From Opisthocomus hoazin (taxonomy: Eukaryota > Chordata > Aves > Opisthocomiformes > Opisthocomidae): 64,000 nt of DNA. The DNA lies in the NCBI RefSeq assembly GCF_030867145.1, contig NC_134433.1:11855216-11919215 (forward strand). Direction: 5' to 3'. Position 1 is the stretch's first letter; every line of letters starts with the position of its first letter. A program made the position numbers and the translations under genes. Under the pieces are notes generated by a model that made no database searches, was not told the DNA's origin, and saw nothing but the letters and a program-made list of their open reading frames with translations. Below are positions 51,117-60,830 of this stretch, piece after piece.

Positions 51117-54100
51117 TCAGTCCATCTTGGTGGGCTCCTTCTTACGCTGCCTGGTCTCCCGCACAATCTTGGCCAGGGAGAGGAGAATGGGGACAGCCAT
51201 GGGCAGGAAGAGCGGGATGTAGATGGCAAATTTCTGGTCATCAGGGAAGTAGAGGAGATGGAGAAGAGACGGGTCAAAGAAGGCCCGCTCCGAGGAGGTG
51301 ACTGCCTCCTTGCTGGCCTGGAAAGCTGAGTGCAGGTGGCCCGTGGCCAGCTCGGCCATGGCGCTCTGTGCCGAGGCCACTGCTCGGTAGACCTGTGTGG
51401 GAACAACCCCGGCAGTCAGTACCTGGCCAGGGAGGACAGGAACAAGCCTGGGGGCCTCACCTGCTGCCAGGCCCAGGCAGCACCACATCAGTGAGAGCCC
51501 GTGGTCAGGACAGGGACACCCAGCCGCCTCCACTCCCCACCTCAGGGTGCCCCAGCTCTACCTCAGAGGCAACATCATCTTTGATGACAATGTTCCCAAT
51601 CTTGTCCAGGAGCTGTGCCAGCGAGGTCAAGGTGGTAGACACTGTGGCAATGTTCTCCATGGTGTGGGCCCAGAGCAGGCGGTCCAGCTCCCAGTCGGCC
51701 AGGCCCTCGTTCCCCGGGCTCTCCAGCAGGAACTCGGGGGGAAGCTCCTCCCAAGACAACCCAAACAGTAACCTGGGAGGAGAGGAGAAGGTCCCAGCCC
51801 ACATCACAAGCCTGCAGTCCCACAGGCGCTCCCCGCTCTCCCCATTCCCTGGTACATCCAGCCCTGGCAGGGCTCAACCCACGCCTGACGGCCTCCCGGC
51901 CATGCAGCAGGACAAGACGAGCTTCAAACCTTGGGAGATGGGAGACGTGCCAACACCCCTGGGCCAGGTGCAGCGCTAGTCGGTGGTCAGCACCTCAAAG
52001 GCCACAAAGAGCCACCCTCAGCCTCCCAGAGCCCACCGAGGAGCCAACGAGATGCATGGGTACAGCTTGTTCTGACACACCCCTCCCCCCCCCCCCCCGC
52101 CCCGATTTCCATATGTGCAAGAAGAGCACACAGAGACCCAGGGAGTGAAGAGCGCGTCCTCACCGGAGCTGGGCCAGGAAAACCTCCATCACTCGCACCA
52201 TGTCCACGTCCACGTGCAGTGGGAGGGAGGCTTGGGGGGAAGCAGGGGCTTCAACGTTGTAAATCTGCGGGAGAGTGTGTTGGGGAGGCACAGCTGGAAC
52301 CCTGGGGCTGGCACGGCTGCCAGCGCTCGCTGGGGATGGGGAGCTGCCGCCTTGCCCGAGTGTTACCAGCACCACCACGGCCCCGTACCATGATGCCGCC
52401 CCAGCGGGGGCTGTGGAAGGCGTTGGTGCTCACTGGGGCTCCATCCTTGTCCTGGATGTACAGGGGCGAGTGGGAACGCTCCGGCACGTACAGCAGGAAG
52501 TTCAGCACGGGGTGGAGCGAGGCAGCGCTTGAGCCTGCAGTGGAACAGTCACAGAACATCCCTGCCTGGTAGGGACAGCGAGAGCAGAACACTCGCACGC
52601 AGAGCCGGGACAGAGCCGAGCCCGGCTCCTCCTTCCACAGCAAGCCCTGAGCAGAACCGCCAGCCCGGCAGGGCACGGTGCTGCGGGGAGGGAACAGGCA
52701 CAGGCCACAGGTACAGCTGTCCCCCCTCCCTCGGCAGAGCTGGGTCAGGAGCGCAGCGCTCACCCAGCCGGGCCTCCACAGGGTTGATGACGTGTGGGAG
52801 GCTGTGGGCGCTCAAGAGGAAGCTGGAGGACTCCTTATCAAAGCGTGGCGTCACTCCTAGGACAGCGTAGTACAGGATCTGCAGGCACACAACACGGCCA
52901 TTGCTGGCGGAGAAGCACATCCCAGGGCACCTGGCATGGCCAGGGCTGGGCTCCCCCCATCGCCTCTCCTGGCCCTCACCTGCGAGTCAACAGAGAAGTT
53001 GGCCACCAAGCTCAGTTTGTCCAGGATGGGCTGCACGTAGCGGTTCACAGCATCCTCGATGTCCCAGTCCACAGCGTGGGACTTGGGGTCGGGGTTTAGC
53101 AGGCTGAAGGTGATCTCGTACCCTGCCGAGGACCCACAGCCTGTCAATGCTGAGGCTGGGCGTGCAGCCACGACAGAGCTCCCAAGAGGAGCAGGACCTG
53201 ACCCCCTCCTCCCTCGCCCTCCCCGACACGAGGCCATGCACCAGTGCCCCAACACACAGCCGTCGCAGCACAGATCTTGGCCCAGAGCAGCTGCCAAGGG
53301 CAAAGGGAAGACCCCGGGGCCTGTTACTCCAGAAGACACCCAGGGATGCTACAAGTGCAGCAGGAATGGGATCCCCCCCGGAGCCAGAGGGCTTTGCCCA
53401 GGCCAGGGAAGGGAGCTGGGGCACACGTCCGTACCCAGGCTGGATTTCAAGTGCCGCCGGGCGTCAAGGCCGAGCTGGCTGTTGGGCGCACGGTCCGAGA
53501 GGGCGGCAGCGATGGAACTGGCCGTGAAGGACATCACCTGCATGAGCTGCCGGAGGCGGGTCTGGAGGGCGGCCAGGCCCCCCCCAGCCCTCACCAGGGC
53601 GCTGCGGTGCTTCCCCACATAGACGCTGACGCCCTGGGAAAGGGGCAGGGGTGAGGGCCGGGCGCAGGGCTGGCTCTTGCCAACACACCAGAGGCCAGCA
53701 CAGTGCCACCTGCGACAGCCTGGGGACGGATGCCTACCCCCAGGGCACCTTCAAGGGGTGAAGCACGCAGAGGCTGGCCCCGCAGGGTGCTGCTCCCTAC
53801 CTGAGGCAGGAGAGAGGAGGTTTCGGGGACCACGTACACGGTCAGAGAGCCCAGCGAGGCGTCCTGCAGCGGGTGCAGAGCAGTGTCAGCCTCTGGGGAA
53901 GACGGAGGCATTAGCAGGGTTGGGAATTTCACTCCAATCCCCGTCACACCGTGAGGCACGGCAAAGCCGAGTCCTCTGCTGAGCCGCTCTCAGAAAACGG
54001 AGCCTGCTCCCGCACGGAGCTGCAACCCCTCGTCCCGGTACCTCGCGCAGAAGCCGCACCCAGCGCTGCCTCCTCCCGCGCCGTGGTGCTGCGATAGACC

Positions 54101-54976
54101 ATCTCGTAGCGGGACGTGATGCTGGTCCTCACTGCCGGGGGAGAAAGCCCGAGCGAACCCGCTAACCCCGGCCCCCAGGCCCTTCGCTGGAGCCCCAAGG
54201 GACAGCCCCAGCGGGACACGTGCCACCAGGTCCTTCGGGCACACCTCAGCGGGGTGACCCACCCCGGCACATGGCCTCGGCCGGTGGGAGCAGTGGGCAG
54301 GACAGCCCTCTGCCAGCCAGGCCACATCCGGGGCCCCATCCCCGGGGACGCGAGCGGGTCCCTTCGGTGCCCCATCCCCGGGGACGCGAGCGGGTCCCTT
54401 CCCCGCAGCACCCTGCTGTCCCCACCACTCCCCCGTACGGGACGGAGCTCCCCCAGAGAGAGGGGAGCACGCAGGGACCCTCCCCACCCCGGGGGAAGGA
54501 CGAGGCCACCGGAGGGACGGAGGACAACCGGAGGGATCTCTCACGGTTCACGGCGATCTCCATCTCTTGCGCGTCCCTGAAGGGCAGCGGCCTCGGCAGG
54601 TCCCCGGGCACCGACCCCGGGGCGAAGACCACGGCGACGGGCACGGCCAGCTGGAACTGAGCGGCGGCGGTGTCAGCCCCCGAGCCCCGCCGCCCCGGAC
54701 CTCCCCCCCCGCCCCGGGGCGCTCACCGGCTGCTGGCCCAGCCCGCCGATGCCGGCGTAGGGCAGGGCGGCGCGGTAGGTCTCGGTCGTCCTCCACCACA
54801 GCGGCAGCCCCAGCACCACAGCGATGGCGGCGAAGGAGAGGGCGGCCCGCCGGCCCCGCGCCCGCTCTGCGGGGACAGCACTCAGCACCGGCCCGGCTCC
54901 CCGGGGGACAGGGGCCGGGGGACCGGACGCCGCCGCTACCTGCTTCATCCGCCGCCATCGCCGCCGCCGTCGCCAT
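51117..54976 (-). CDS. PIGS: GPI transamidase subunit PIG-S, complete, 12 exons
   Basis: PIG-S is a subunit of the ER-membrane GPI transamidase (with PIGK, GPAA1, PIGT, PIGU), which attaches GPI anchors to proteins. Coding exons (minus): 54976-54940, 54866-54727, 54656-54545, 54131-54042, 53892-53801, 53633-53435, 53122-52980, 52878-52764, 52534-52389, 52264-52164, 51772-51562, 51392-51117. They total 1,662 bp, 553 residues, against 555 in human; all phases agree. One membrane segment lies near residues 20-37 ([17 protein letters not shown]) and another near 517-538 ([17 protein letters not shown]), matching the known two-pass topology with a large lumenal loop. Conserved landmarks are [65 protein letters not shown] and [20 protein letters not shown]. 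The exon 6 region ([12 protein letters not shown] through HLKSSLG) is the most divergent from human. Introns are short and GC-rich. The tail is [14 protein letters not shown]. Confidence 0.97.
52085..52098. repeat. C14 homopolymer in a PIGS intron
   Basis: An uninterrupted run of 14 C residues, flanked by further C-rich sequence, sits in the intron between the PIGS exons at 51562-51772 and 52164-52264. On the PIGS sense strand it is a G14 run. Confidence 0.9.
54333..54400. repeat. 36-bp perfect tandem duplication in PIGS intron 3
   Basis: The 32 bp at 54333-54364 recur identically at 54369-54400 (both begin GCCCCATCCCCGGGGACGCG), giving a period of 36 bp with a 4 bp difference at the spacer. 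Identity across 32 bp implies a recent duplication. It is intronic and does not touch a splice site. Confidence 0.95.
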
Positions 54977-55266
54977 CTTCGCTTCCCGGACAAGCTGGGG
55001 GGGCGGAGCCTACTCCCAGCCCAGCCATTCAGAGCGCTCATTCCTCCCCCCGGCCAATAGACGTGGAGTCCGGAGAGCCGTGGCGCGGACGGGCGGGCAG
55101 CAACATCAATCAGAGCGCGGTACGCGCCCTGAGGAGGCGGGCATTGGCCTCACGGCCCCTACGGGTGCCGCGGAGGGACAAGTGGGCGCCTGTACAGCGC
55201 CGAGCACCGCGGCCGGGAGAAGGGGCTGGAGGCGGGGGGCGATGAGTGGTCGGTGAGGTGGATGGA
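54977..55266 (-). promoter_or_regulatory. PIGS: PIGS promoter region, CpG-rich and possibly bidirectional
   Basis: About 290 bp separate the PIGS ATG from the CR1 insertion. The stretch is CpG-rich and carries two CCAAT boxes, GGCCAATAG near 55045 (plus strand) and GGCCAATGC reading on the minus strand near 55145, plus a GACGTGG element near 55055. TATA is absent. Motifs in both orientations would allow divergent initiation into the CR1, but no plus-strand transcript is shown. Confidence 0.55.
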
Positions 55267-56136
55267 GAACTGGGAGGAGTGGTGGACACACCAGCAGGCT
55301 GTGCTGCCATTCAGCGTGACCTGGACAGGCTGGAAAGCTGGGCAGAGAGGAACCTGATGAGGTTCAACAAGGGCAAGGGCAGGGTCCTGCACCTGGGGAG
55401 GAACAACCCCATGCATCAGTACAGGCTTGGAGTGGACCTGCTGGAGAGCAGCTCTGTGGAGAGGGACCTGGGTCTCCTGGTGGGTGACAGGTTGACCATG
55501 AGCCAGCAGTGTGCCCTGGCTGCCAAGAAAGCCAATGGGATTCTGGGGTGCATGAGGAGGAGTGTGGGCAGCAGGTCGAGGGAGGTTCTCCTTCCCCTCT
55601 ACTCTGCCCTGGTGAGGCCCCATCTGCAGTGCTGTGTCCAGTTCTGGGCTCCCCAGTTCAAGAAAGATGAGGAGCTACTGGAGAGAGTCCAGCGCAGGGC
55701 TATGAGGATGATGAGGGGAGTGGAGCATCTCTCCTACGAGGAGAGGCTGAGCGAGCTGGGCTTGTTCAGCCTGGAGAAGAGAAGGCTGAGAGGGGACCTT
55801 AGAAATGCTGATAAATATCTGAAGGCTGGGTGTCAGGAGGACGGGGTCAGACTCCTCCCAGTGGTGCCCAGTGACAGGACAAGGGGCAACGGGCACAAAC
55901 AGAAGCAGAGGAAGTTCCGTCTGAACATGAGGAAGAACTTCTTCCCTCTGAGGGTGACGGAGCCCTGGCCCAGGCTGCCCAGGGAGGTTGTGGAGTCTCC
56001 TTCTCTGGAGATATTCCAGCCCCGCCTGGACGCGGTGCTGTGCAGCCTGCTCTGGGTGACCCTGCTTCAGCAGGGGGTTGGACTGGGTGACCCACAGAGG
56101 TCCCTTCCAACCCCGAACATTCTGTGATTCTGTGAA
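55267..56136 (+). mobile_element. CR1 LINE, 5'-truncated, open 3' reading frame
   Basis: About 870 bp of CR1 non-LTR retrotransposon sit in plus orientation, opposite to PIGS and ALDOC. The frame is open to 56127 and reads typical CR1 reverse-transcriptase carboxy-terminal words: [79 protein letters not shown] and [10 protein letters not shown]. The 3' end shows GGTCCCTTCCAACCCCGAAC followed by the CR1 terminal octamer repeat ATTCTGTG ATTCTGTG. The 5' end is truncated after the catalytic motif, so the copy cannot mobilise itself. An uninterrupted 860 bp frame suggests a relatively young insertion. It occupies most of the roughly 1.4 kb between the PIGS start codon and the ALDOC 3' end. Confidence 0.95.
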
Positions 56137-56359
56137 GGGCTCCCCACTCCCCCATGGCCCACAGGGAGAGCCCAGCCCCCCCTCCCACCTCCTAGAGCCC
56201 CACGATGGGTGTGGGTGGGCTGAGACCAGGCACAGCTCGTTGCATGGGTGAGCGCAACAGGCTGCGGGTGATACCCAGAGCCAGCGGAGGGACGGGGCTG
56301 CCCGGGATGGGACAGTGCACGGTCCCTGGGTACCCCACGGCGAGGGAGCAGGCGGCACA

Positions 56360-56753
56360 GCGCTGTCTCTACCGTTTATTCGTTGTTAGGCTATTTGGTA
56401 CACGGGGTGCACACGGCGAACACAACACAGGCGCCCCAAGGGGCGGCAGCGACCGGGACTGCGAAGCTACGGCAGGGCAGGGGCACCCCCAGGCCTCCCC
56501 TCCTGCCCCCCACGGCCTGGCCGGAGCCCCCCGCCAAAGGGGCTCCCGGATGGCTCCCTCCTAGGGCCGGCTAACCCAGGCCCCCCCACTTCATCTGCAG
56601 ACGTGTCGGCGTGGGGCCGGCCCGCGGGGCATGCTCCCCTTCCCCTCCCCACGTGGCGGCTCCCCTGGGTGGCGGGGGTGGAAGCGGGGTGTGAGCAGTG
56701 GTGGGCAGGGGGCCGGGGCGGGGGCTGGGGCCGGTGGGGCGCCCAGCCGGGGC
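56360..56753 (-). other. ALDOC: ALDOC 3' UTR and poly(A) signal
   Basis: The ALDOC stop is followed on the minus strand by about 375 bp to AATAAA at 56380-56375, so the transcript should end near 56.36 kb. That is roughly 220 bp from the 3' end of the CR1 copy, so the two 3' ends converge. Confidence 0.75.
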
Positions 56754-59366
56754 TCAGTACGCGTGGTTGGCCACGTAGAGGGACTGCCCGGCAGCCCCCG
56801 AGTCGTCCCCGCTGCCCTCGTACTTGCCCAGCGCCGCCAGCCCGTTCACCTGCGGGGAAAGGGAATGTCAGTGGCCCCCAGGGGGGTATGGCCCTCGGGG
56901 TCCCCCAGCCCATGGGGGGACACTCCTTCATGTCCCCTGCATCCCTGCAACAACACAGCCCTTGGTATCACCCTCCCATCGGGACAGAGCCCTCAGCGTC
57001 CCCCATCTCACTGGGTACAACCCTTCGTGTCCCCTGTCACCCCAGGGGATGTGGCTTTTGGCGTCCCTCTTCCCTTTCCCTGAGGGACACAGCATCCCCC
57101 ATTCCCCTGTGGGGATGCAGTCCCCAGTGTCCCCGAGAGACAGTACTGTCTGTGTCCCCTTCATGGGGACCGTGGTCCTTGGCATCCCTCGTCCCATGGG
57201 GCACAGCCCCTGGTGTCTCCCGTCACCCTGTGGGACGTGGCCCTCACCATCCCCTGTCCCAAGGGGCACAGTCATCAGTGTACCCCCTCCCACAAGGACA
57301 CAGCCCTCGGTGTCCCCACCAACCCATGGGGACACAGCCCTCGGTGTCCCCCATGGGATGCAGCCCTCGGCATCCCCACCACCCCATGGGATGCAGCCCT
57401 CAGCACCCCTCTCCTGCGGGGACCATCCCCATCACCTCTGCACGCTTGACGAACTCCTCAGTGGCGGCGGTGGCATTGTCCCGCTGCCCACGCCAGGCGC
57501 TGAGCGCCGACGCCTGCAGCGCCCGCCCGTAGGAGAAGGTGAGGGCCCACGGCCGCAGCAGCGGGCACGTGTTGATGGCGTTGAGGTTGATGGAAGCCTC
57601 CTCCTCACTCTGACCCCCGGACAGGAAGGTGACACCTGCAGAGAGCGGGGTTATGGCAGCGGGGGGTCCACAGGGCATCCCCCTCCTGGTCCCCGCCACA
57701 TCCCGGTGCTGGTACCTGGCACGGCTGGGGGCACGGTGCGGCGCAGGGCGGTAACAGTGGCCATGGCGATCTCCTCGGGGCTGTACTTGGTGGGGCAGGA
57801 GTGCCCAGGGGTCACCATGTTGGGCTTCAGCAGGGTCCCCTCCAGGTAGACGTGGTGGTCGCTCAGTGCCTTGTAGACAGCTGCCAGCACCTGGGGAGGA
57901 TGAGCAGCATGGAGTGCCCCAGCACGGCGTGGCACAGCGCGGCACAGTGCCCGCCCTGCTGCCCACCCCACTGCTCACCTTCTCTGTCACGTACTGGCAC
58001 CGCTTGAGGTCGTGGTCACCATCGGGCAGGATCTCTGGCTCCACGATGGGCACGATGCCGTTCTGCAAACACCAGGCAGATGCCATCACGGGGACATCCC
58101 TGGGCATCGCCCTGGCCCCATGGCAATGTGGGCCAATGCCTGGACCCGGAGGGCGATGCTCAGCCCTAAGGTTCAATGCCCACCCTTGTCAGTGATGCCC
58201 ATCCCAGTGGGGTGATGCCTGGCGCCATGAGGTGATGCCCAACCTGGGAAGGTCAACTCTTGGCCCCGTGGAGCAATGCTTGTGCTTGTGGGGTGGTTCC
58301 CAGGCTCGTGCAGCAATGCCTGGCCCCATGGGTGATGCCCACCCCATGGGGCAACGCCTGGTCCTGGGAGTCAATGCCCCTCTACATGAGGTGTTACCTT
58401 GCCCATGGGTTGATGCCCACCCCATGGGGTGATACTCAGACATGGGGGCAATGCTGAGCCCCATGGATCTGTGCCCATTCCTCTGGGGCAATACCTGGCC
58501 CTCTAAGTCAACACCCATCCTATGGGTCAATGTCCATCCGTGGGGTGATGCCCAGCCACAGACACGTACCTGCTGGCAGATGCTGGCGTAGCGGGCCAGG
58601 ACGTTGGCGTTCTCCATGATGGCGAGCGCGGAGGGGGTGTTGTCACTGATTTTCAGCACGCAGCGCCACTTGGCAAAGTCAGCCCCGTCCTTCTTGTACT
58701 GGGCACAGCGCTCCGACAGCCCGTCCAGACCTGCCGGGCAGTGTGTCAGCCCCACAGTGCCGCAGCCCTGAGCCCCCAGCTCCCAGCCCCCTACCCACTC
58801 CACCTACCCTGCGTGGTGGTCTCGCCATCCGTCCCGGCCAGCGGCACGACGCCCTTGTCCACCTGTAGAGCGAAGGGGAAAGCACTGCTGAGCCCCACCA
58901 GCACGCTCCAAGCACCCTCGGCACCCCACAAACCCACCGGACACCCTCCCACCACACCTTGATGCCCACGACGATGCCCTTGTCCTTGATCATCTGGACA
59001 AAGGGGGTGCCGTCGTCAGCCTTCTGGTACATGGTCTCGTGGAAGAAGATGACGCCCCCGATGCATTTCTTCACCCGGCTGTCGGCGCTGAAGAGGATCT
59101 GGCGGTACAGCCGGCGGTTCTCCTCCGTGTTCTCCACCCCGATCTGGTTGAGGCGCTTCGCCATGCTCCCTGCCAGCACCCAGCACCCTCAGTTGGCGTG
59201 GGGAAAAGGGGTGACGGGACAGATCCCCCCCAGCCCCTGGGCCCCCGCACTGACCTACGGACTCATCGGCAGCCAAGATGCCCTTGCCCGGGGCCACGAT
59301 ACGCAGCGCGATGTCCGACAGCTCCTTCTTCTGCTCGGCCGTCAGCGCGGGGTATTGGTGCGTCAT
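56754..59366 (-). CDS. ALDOC: Fructose-bisphosphate aldolase C, complete
   Basis: This class I aldolase cleaves fructose 1,6-bisphosphate to dihydroxyacetone phosphate and glyceraldehyde 3-phosphate in the cytosol. The C isozyme is the brain and Purkinje-cell form (zebrin II). Coding exons (minus): 59366-59255, 59169-58958, 58862-58808, 58730-58570, 58062-57979, 57890-57716, 57635-57436, 56849-56754, in all 1,095 bp, 364 residues. Internal exon lengths 212, 55, 161, 84, 175 and 200 bp are those I expect of vertebrate aldolases. The start [20 protein letters not shown] is standard. Active-site parts are intact: Asp in LAADES, Lys in WRCVLKIS, Glu in PIVEPEIL, the Schiff-base Lys in [15 protein letters not shown], and the C-terminal Tyr in ANHAY. 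The C isozyme is supported by [15 protein letters not shown] and [13 protein letters not shown]. The exon containing the ATG starts at 59380 after a CAG acceptor; exon 1 is noncoding near 60.16 kb. Confidence 0.98.
56870..57430. repeat. ~32-bp minisatellite filling ALDOC intron 8
   Basis: Nearly the whole intron (56850-57435) is a diverged tandem array. The anchor ACAGCCCTCGGTG recurs near 56886, 56919, 56954, 56987, 57016, 57050, 57087, 57114, 57140, 57169, 57203, 57235, 57267, 57299, 57333, 57360 and 57392. That gives about 17 copies of a roughly 32 bp unit, built from CCCATGGGGACACAGCCC plus TCGGTGTCCCCACC. Copies toward the high-coordinate end are the most alike. The splice sites at both intron ends are preserved. 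Confidence 0.85.
58110..58560. repeat. ~20-bp minisatellite filling ALDOC intron 5
   Basis: The intron between the exons ending at 58570 and starting at 58062 is a second tandem array unrelated in unit to the intron 8 array. GATGCC/CAATGCC anchors fall about every 20 bp (for example 58155, 58175, 58194, 58214, 58234, 58274, 58315, 58334, 58353, 58373, 58412, 58431, 58449). The unit is near TGATGCCCACCCCATGGGG, with about 22 copies of variable quality. Confidence 0.85.
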
Positions 59367-59664
59367 GGTGGCGGTGCTGGCTGCGAGCGGACGGGGGCTG
59401 AGTCACGCGCCGACGGGGCGGCCCCCGCACCCCAACCCACCACGCGCCCGCAGCCGGCAGGGCCCCGGGACCCCCACGGCACCGGGACCCCGACCGGCGG
59501 GCGCGTTGCGTGAGCAGGCGGCTGCCCTCGCCCCGGGACGGGCAGGGCCTCGTGGAGGATGCCGGGGAGCTCCCAGCCATTTTGCTGCCGGCTCGCCCGC
59601 CTCCAGCCCAGCCATCTTGAGGGAGCTCAGCTCGGCGGGGGGGGGGCCGGGGCAGGCAACGGGG

Positions 59665-59865
59665 GGCGCGGGGATGGAGATACCCCGGGGCTGGAGGTAC
59701 CCCGGGTGGGAGGTGCGCGGGGGGGTGGCGATAGCCCGGGGGGGGGGGGGTTGGAAATACCCCGGGAATGGCGCTACCCGGGGACGGAGACCCCAGCGGC
59801 GGCACTACGGGGGTTTGGGGGTACCCGGGGGCTTGGGGTACCCCGGGGCTGGCGCCGTCGAGGGG
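59665..59865. repeat. TACCCCGGGG short repeats in ALDOC intron 1
   Basis: The words GATACCCCGGGGCTGGAG, GTACCCCGGGTGGGAG, AATACCCCGGGAATGG and GGTACCCCGGGGCTGG recur irregularly at about 18-25 bp and at longer steps, together with G12-type runs near 59740. This is an imperfect GC-rich minisatellite lying between the noncoding first exon and the ATG-bearing exon. Confidence 0.65.
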
Positions 59866-60162
59866 CCGGGGATGCCGCGGGGAGCCGGTGCTCCCCCCGC
59901 CGCCGGCACCGCCTGGGCTGGGGCTGCGCCAGCGCAGAGAGGGGGTCTCCGGGCCCCCCCCCAGCCCCAGCACCCCCATGCCCGGGGCTCCTTCTGCCCC
60001 GGAGCCCCCCAGCCCTGCCCGACCCCCGGGATGCCCGCGGCGCCGCACGGAGACACCCCGGAGCCCCGATGGGGCAGTGGGCTCCCACTGCCGGGGTCCC
60101 TCGGCTGCATCCCCGGCTGCCCACCCCCCTACCCCCCCCCCCGGCTCCCGGCTCCCCCTTAC

Positions 60163-60300
60163 CGTGCGGGGCGGGCGCGGACTGCGGGTTGCGCGCTCCG
60201 GACCCGCGGTAAATGGGGCTGCGGTGCCGCAGAGCTACGTGACCGACGGGGCGGCACCCGGCAGGACCGGCCCCCCCGCCCGCTCCGCCCCCCCCCGCCG
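60163..60300 (-). promoter_or_regulatory. ALDOC: ALDOC noncoding exon 1 and promoter
   Basis: On the minus strand a donor (CACG then GTAAGG) lies at 60163/60162. It is preceded by CpG-rich sequence that fits a short noncoding first exon. Upstream, a weak AT-rich word (ATTTACC near 60213) could substitute for TATA. A TACGTGAC word at 60236-60243 contains the ACGTG core of hypoxia response elements; aldolase genes are known HIF-1 targets, so regulation by hypoxia is an inference here. The start site is not determined. Confidence 0.5.
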
Positions 60301-60354
60301 TCCGCACCCCCCCCACACCCCCCCCCCCCGCCCGGCGGCGACAACGCCTGCGGC

Positions 60355-60830
60355 TGGTGGGGACCCCACGGCCACAACGCGGGCTGGGGACCCCGCTGTG
60401 CCGCCCCTTTGCAAACCCCGCTGCTGCTGGGGACCCCTCCGTGTCGTGTGTGTGTCCCCCCCCGGGCAGGGACCCAGCTGAGTCACCCCCCCACCCTGTC
60501 ATGGGCAGGGACCCCCCACGCCACCACCCAGGCACCCCACTGTGCCAGCCCAGTGCCACCCCGGGGGCTGCTGGAGACCCCACTGTGCCACAGACCGTGC
60601 CGTGCCTTGCTATGGGCAGGGACCCCCCCTGCCACCCCCTTTCCACTGCCGGGGACCCTTCTGTGCCCCCCTGCTGCCACCACCCGGGACCCCACTGTGC
60701 CCCCCTATTGCCATTGCCAACTACGGGCAGGGACCTTCCCCTTCTCACCTCTGGGCCAGGGACCCCCACCTTGTGCCACCCCCAGTCTGGGGACCCCAGC
60801 TGCGTCACCTCTGCTGCCAGGGGCCAAGCC
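60355..60830. repeat. GGGACCCC-type minisatellite upstream of ALDOC
   Basis: Around a dozen copies of a GC-rich unit recur (GGGCAGGGACCCC followed by ACTGTGCCACC). GGGACC anchors fall near 60360, 60386, 60429, 60467, 60506, 60570, 60618, 60651, 60685, 60728, 60766 and 60790. Spacing is irregular at about 25-65 bp. The array accounts for the long open frames seen on both strands here. Confidence 0.7.

Noticed and set aside
56603-57849. Frames of 309-341 codons through ALDOC intron 8
   Set aside because: They translate the 32 bp minisatellite and run antisense across ALDOC exons.
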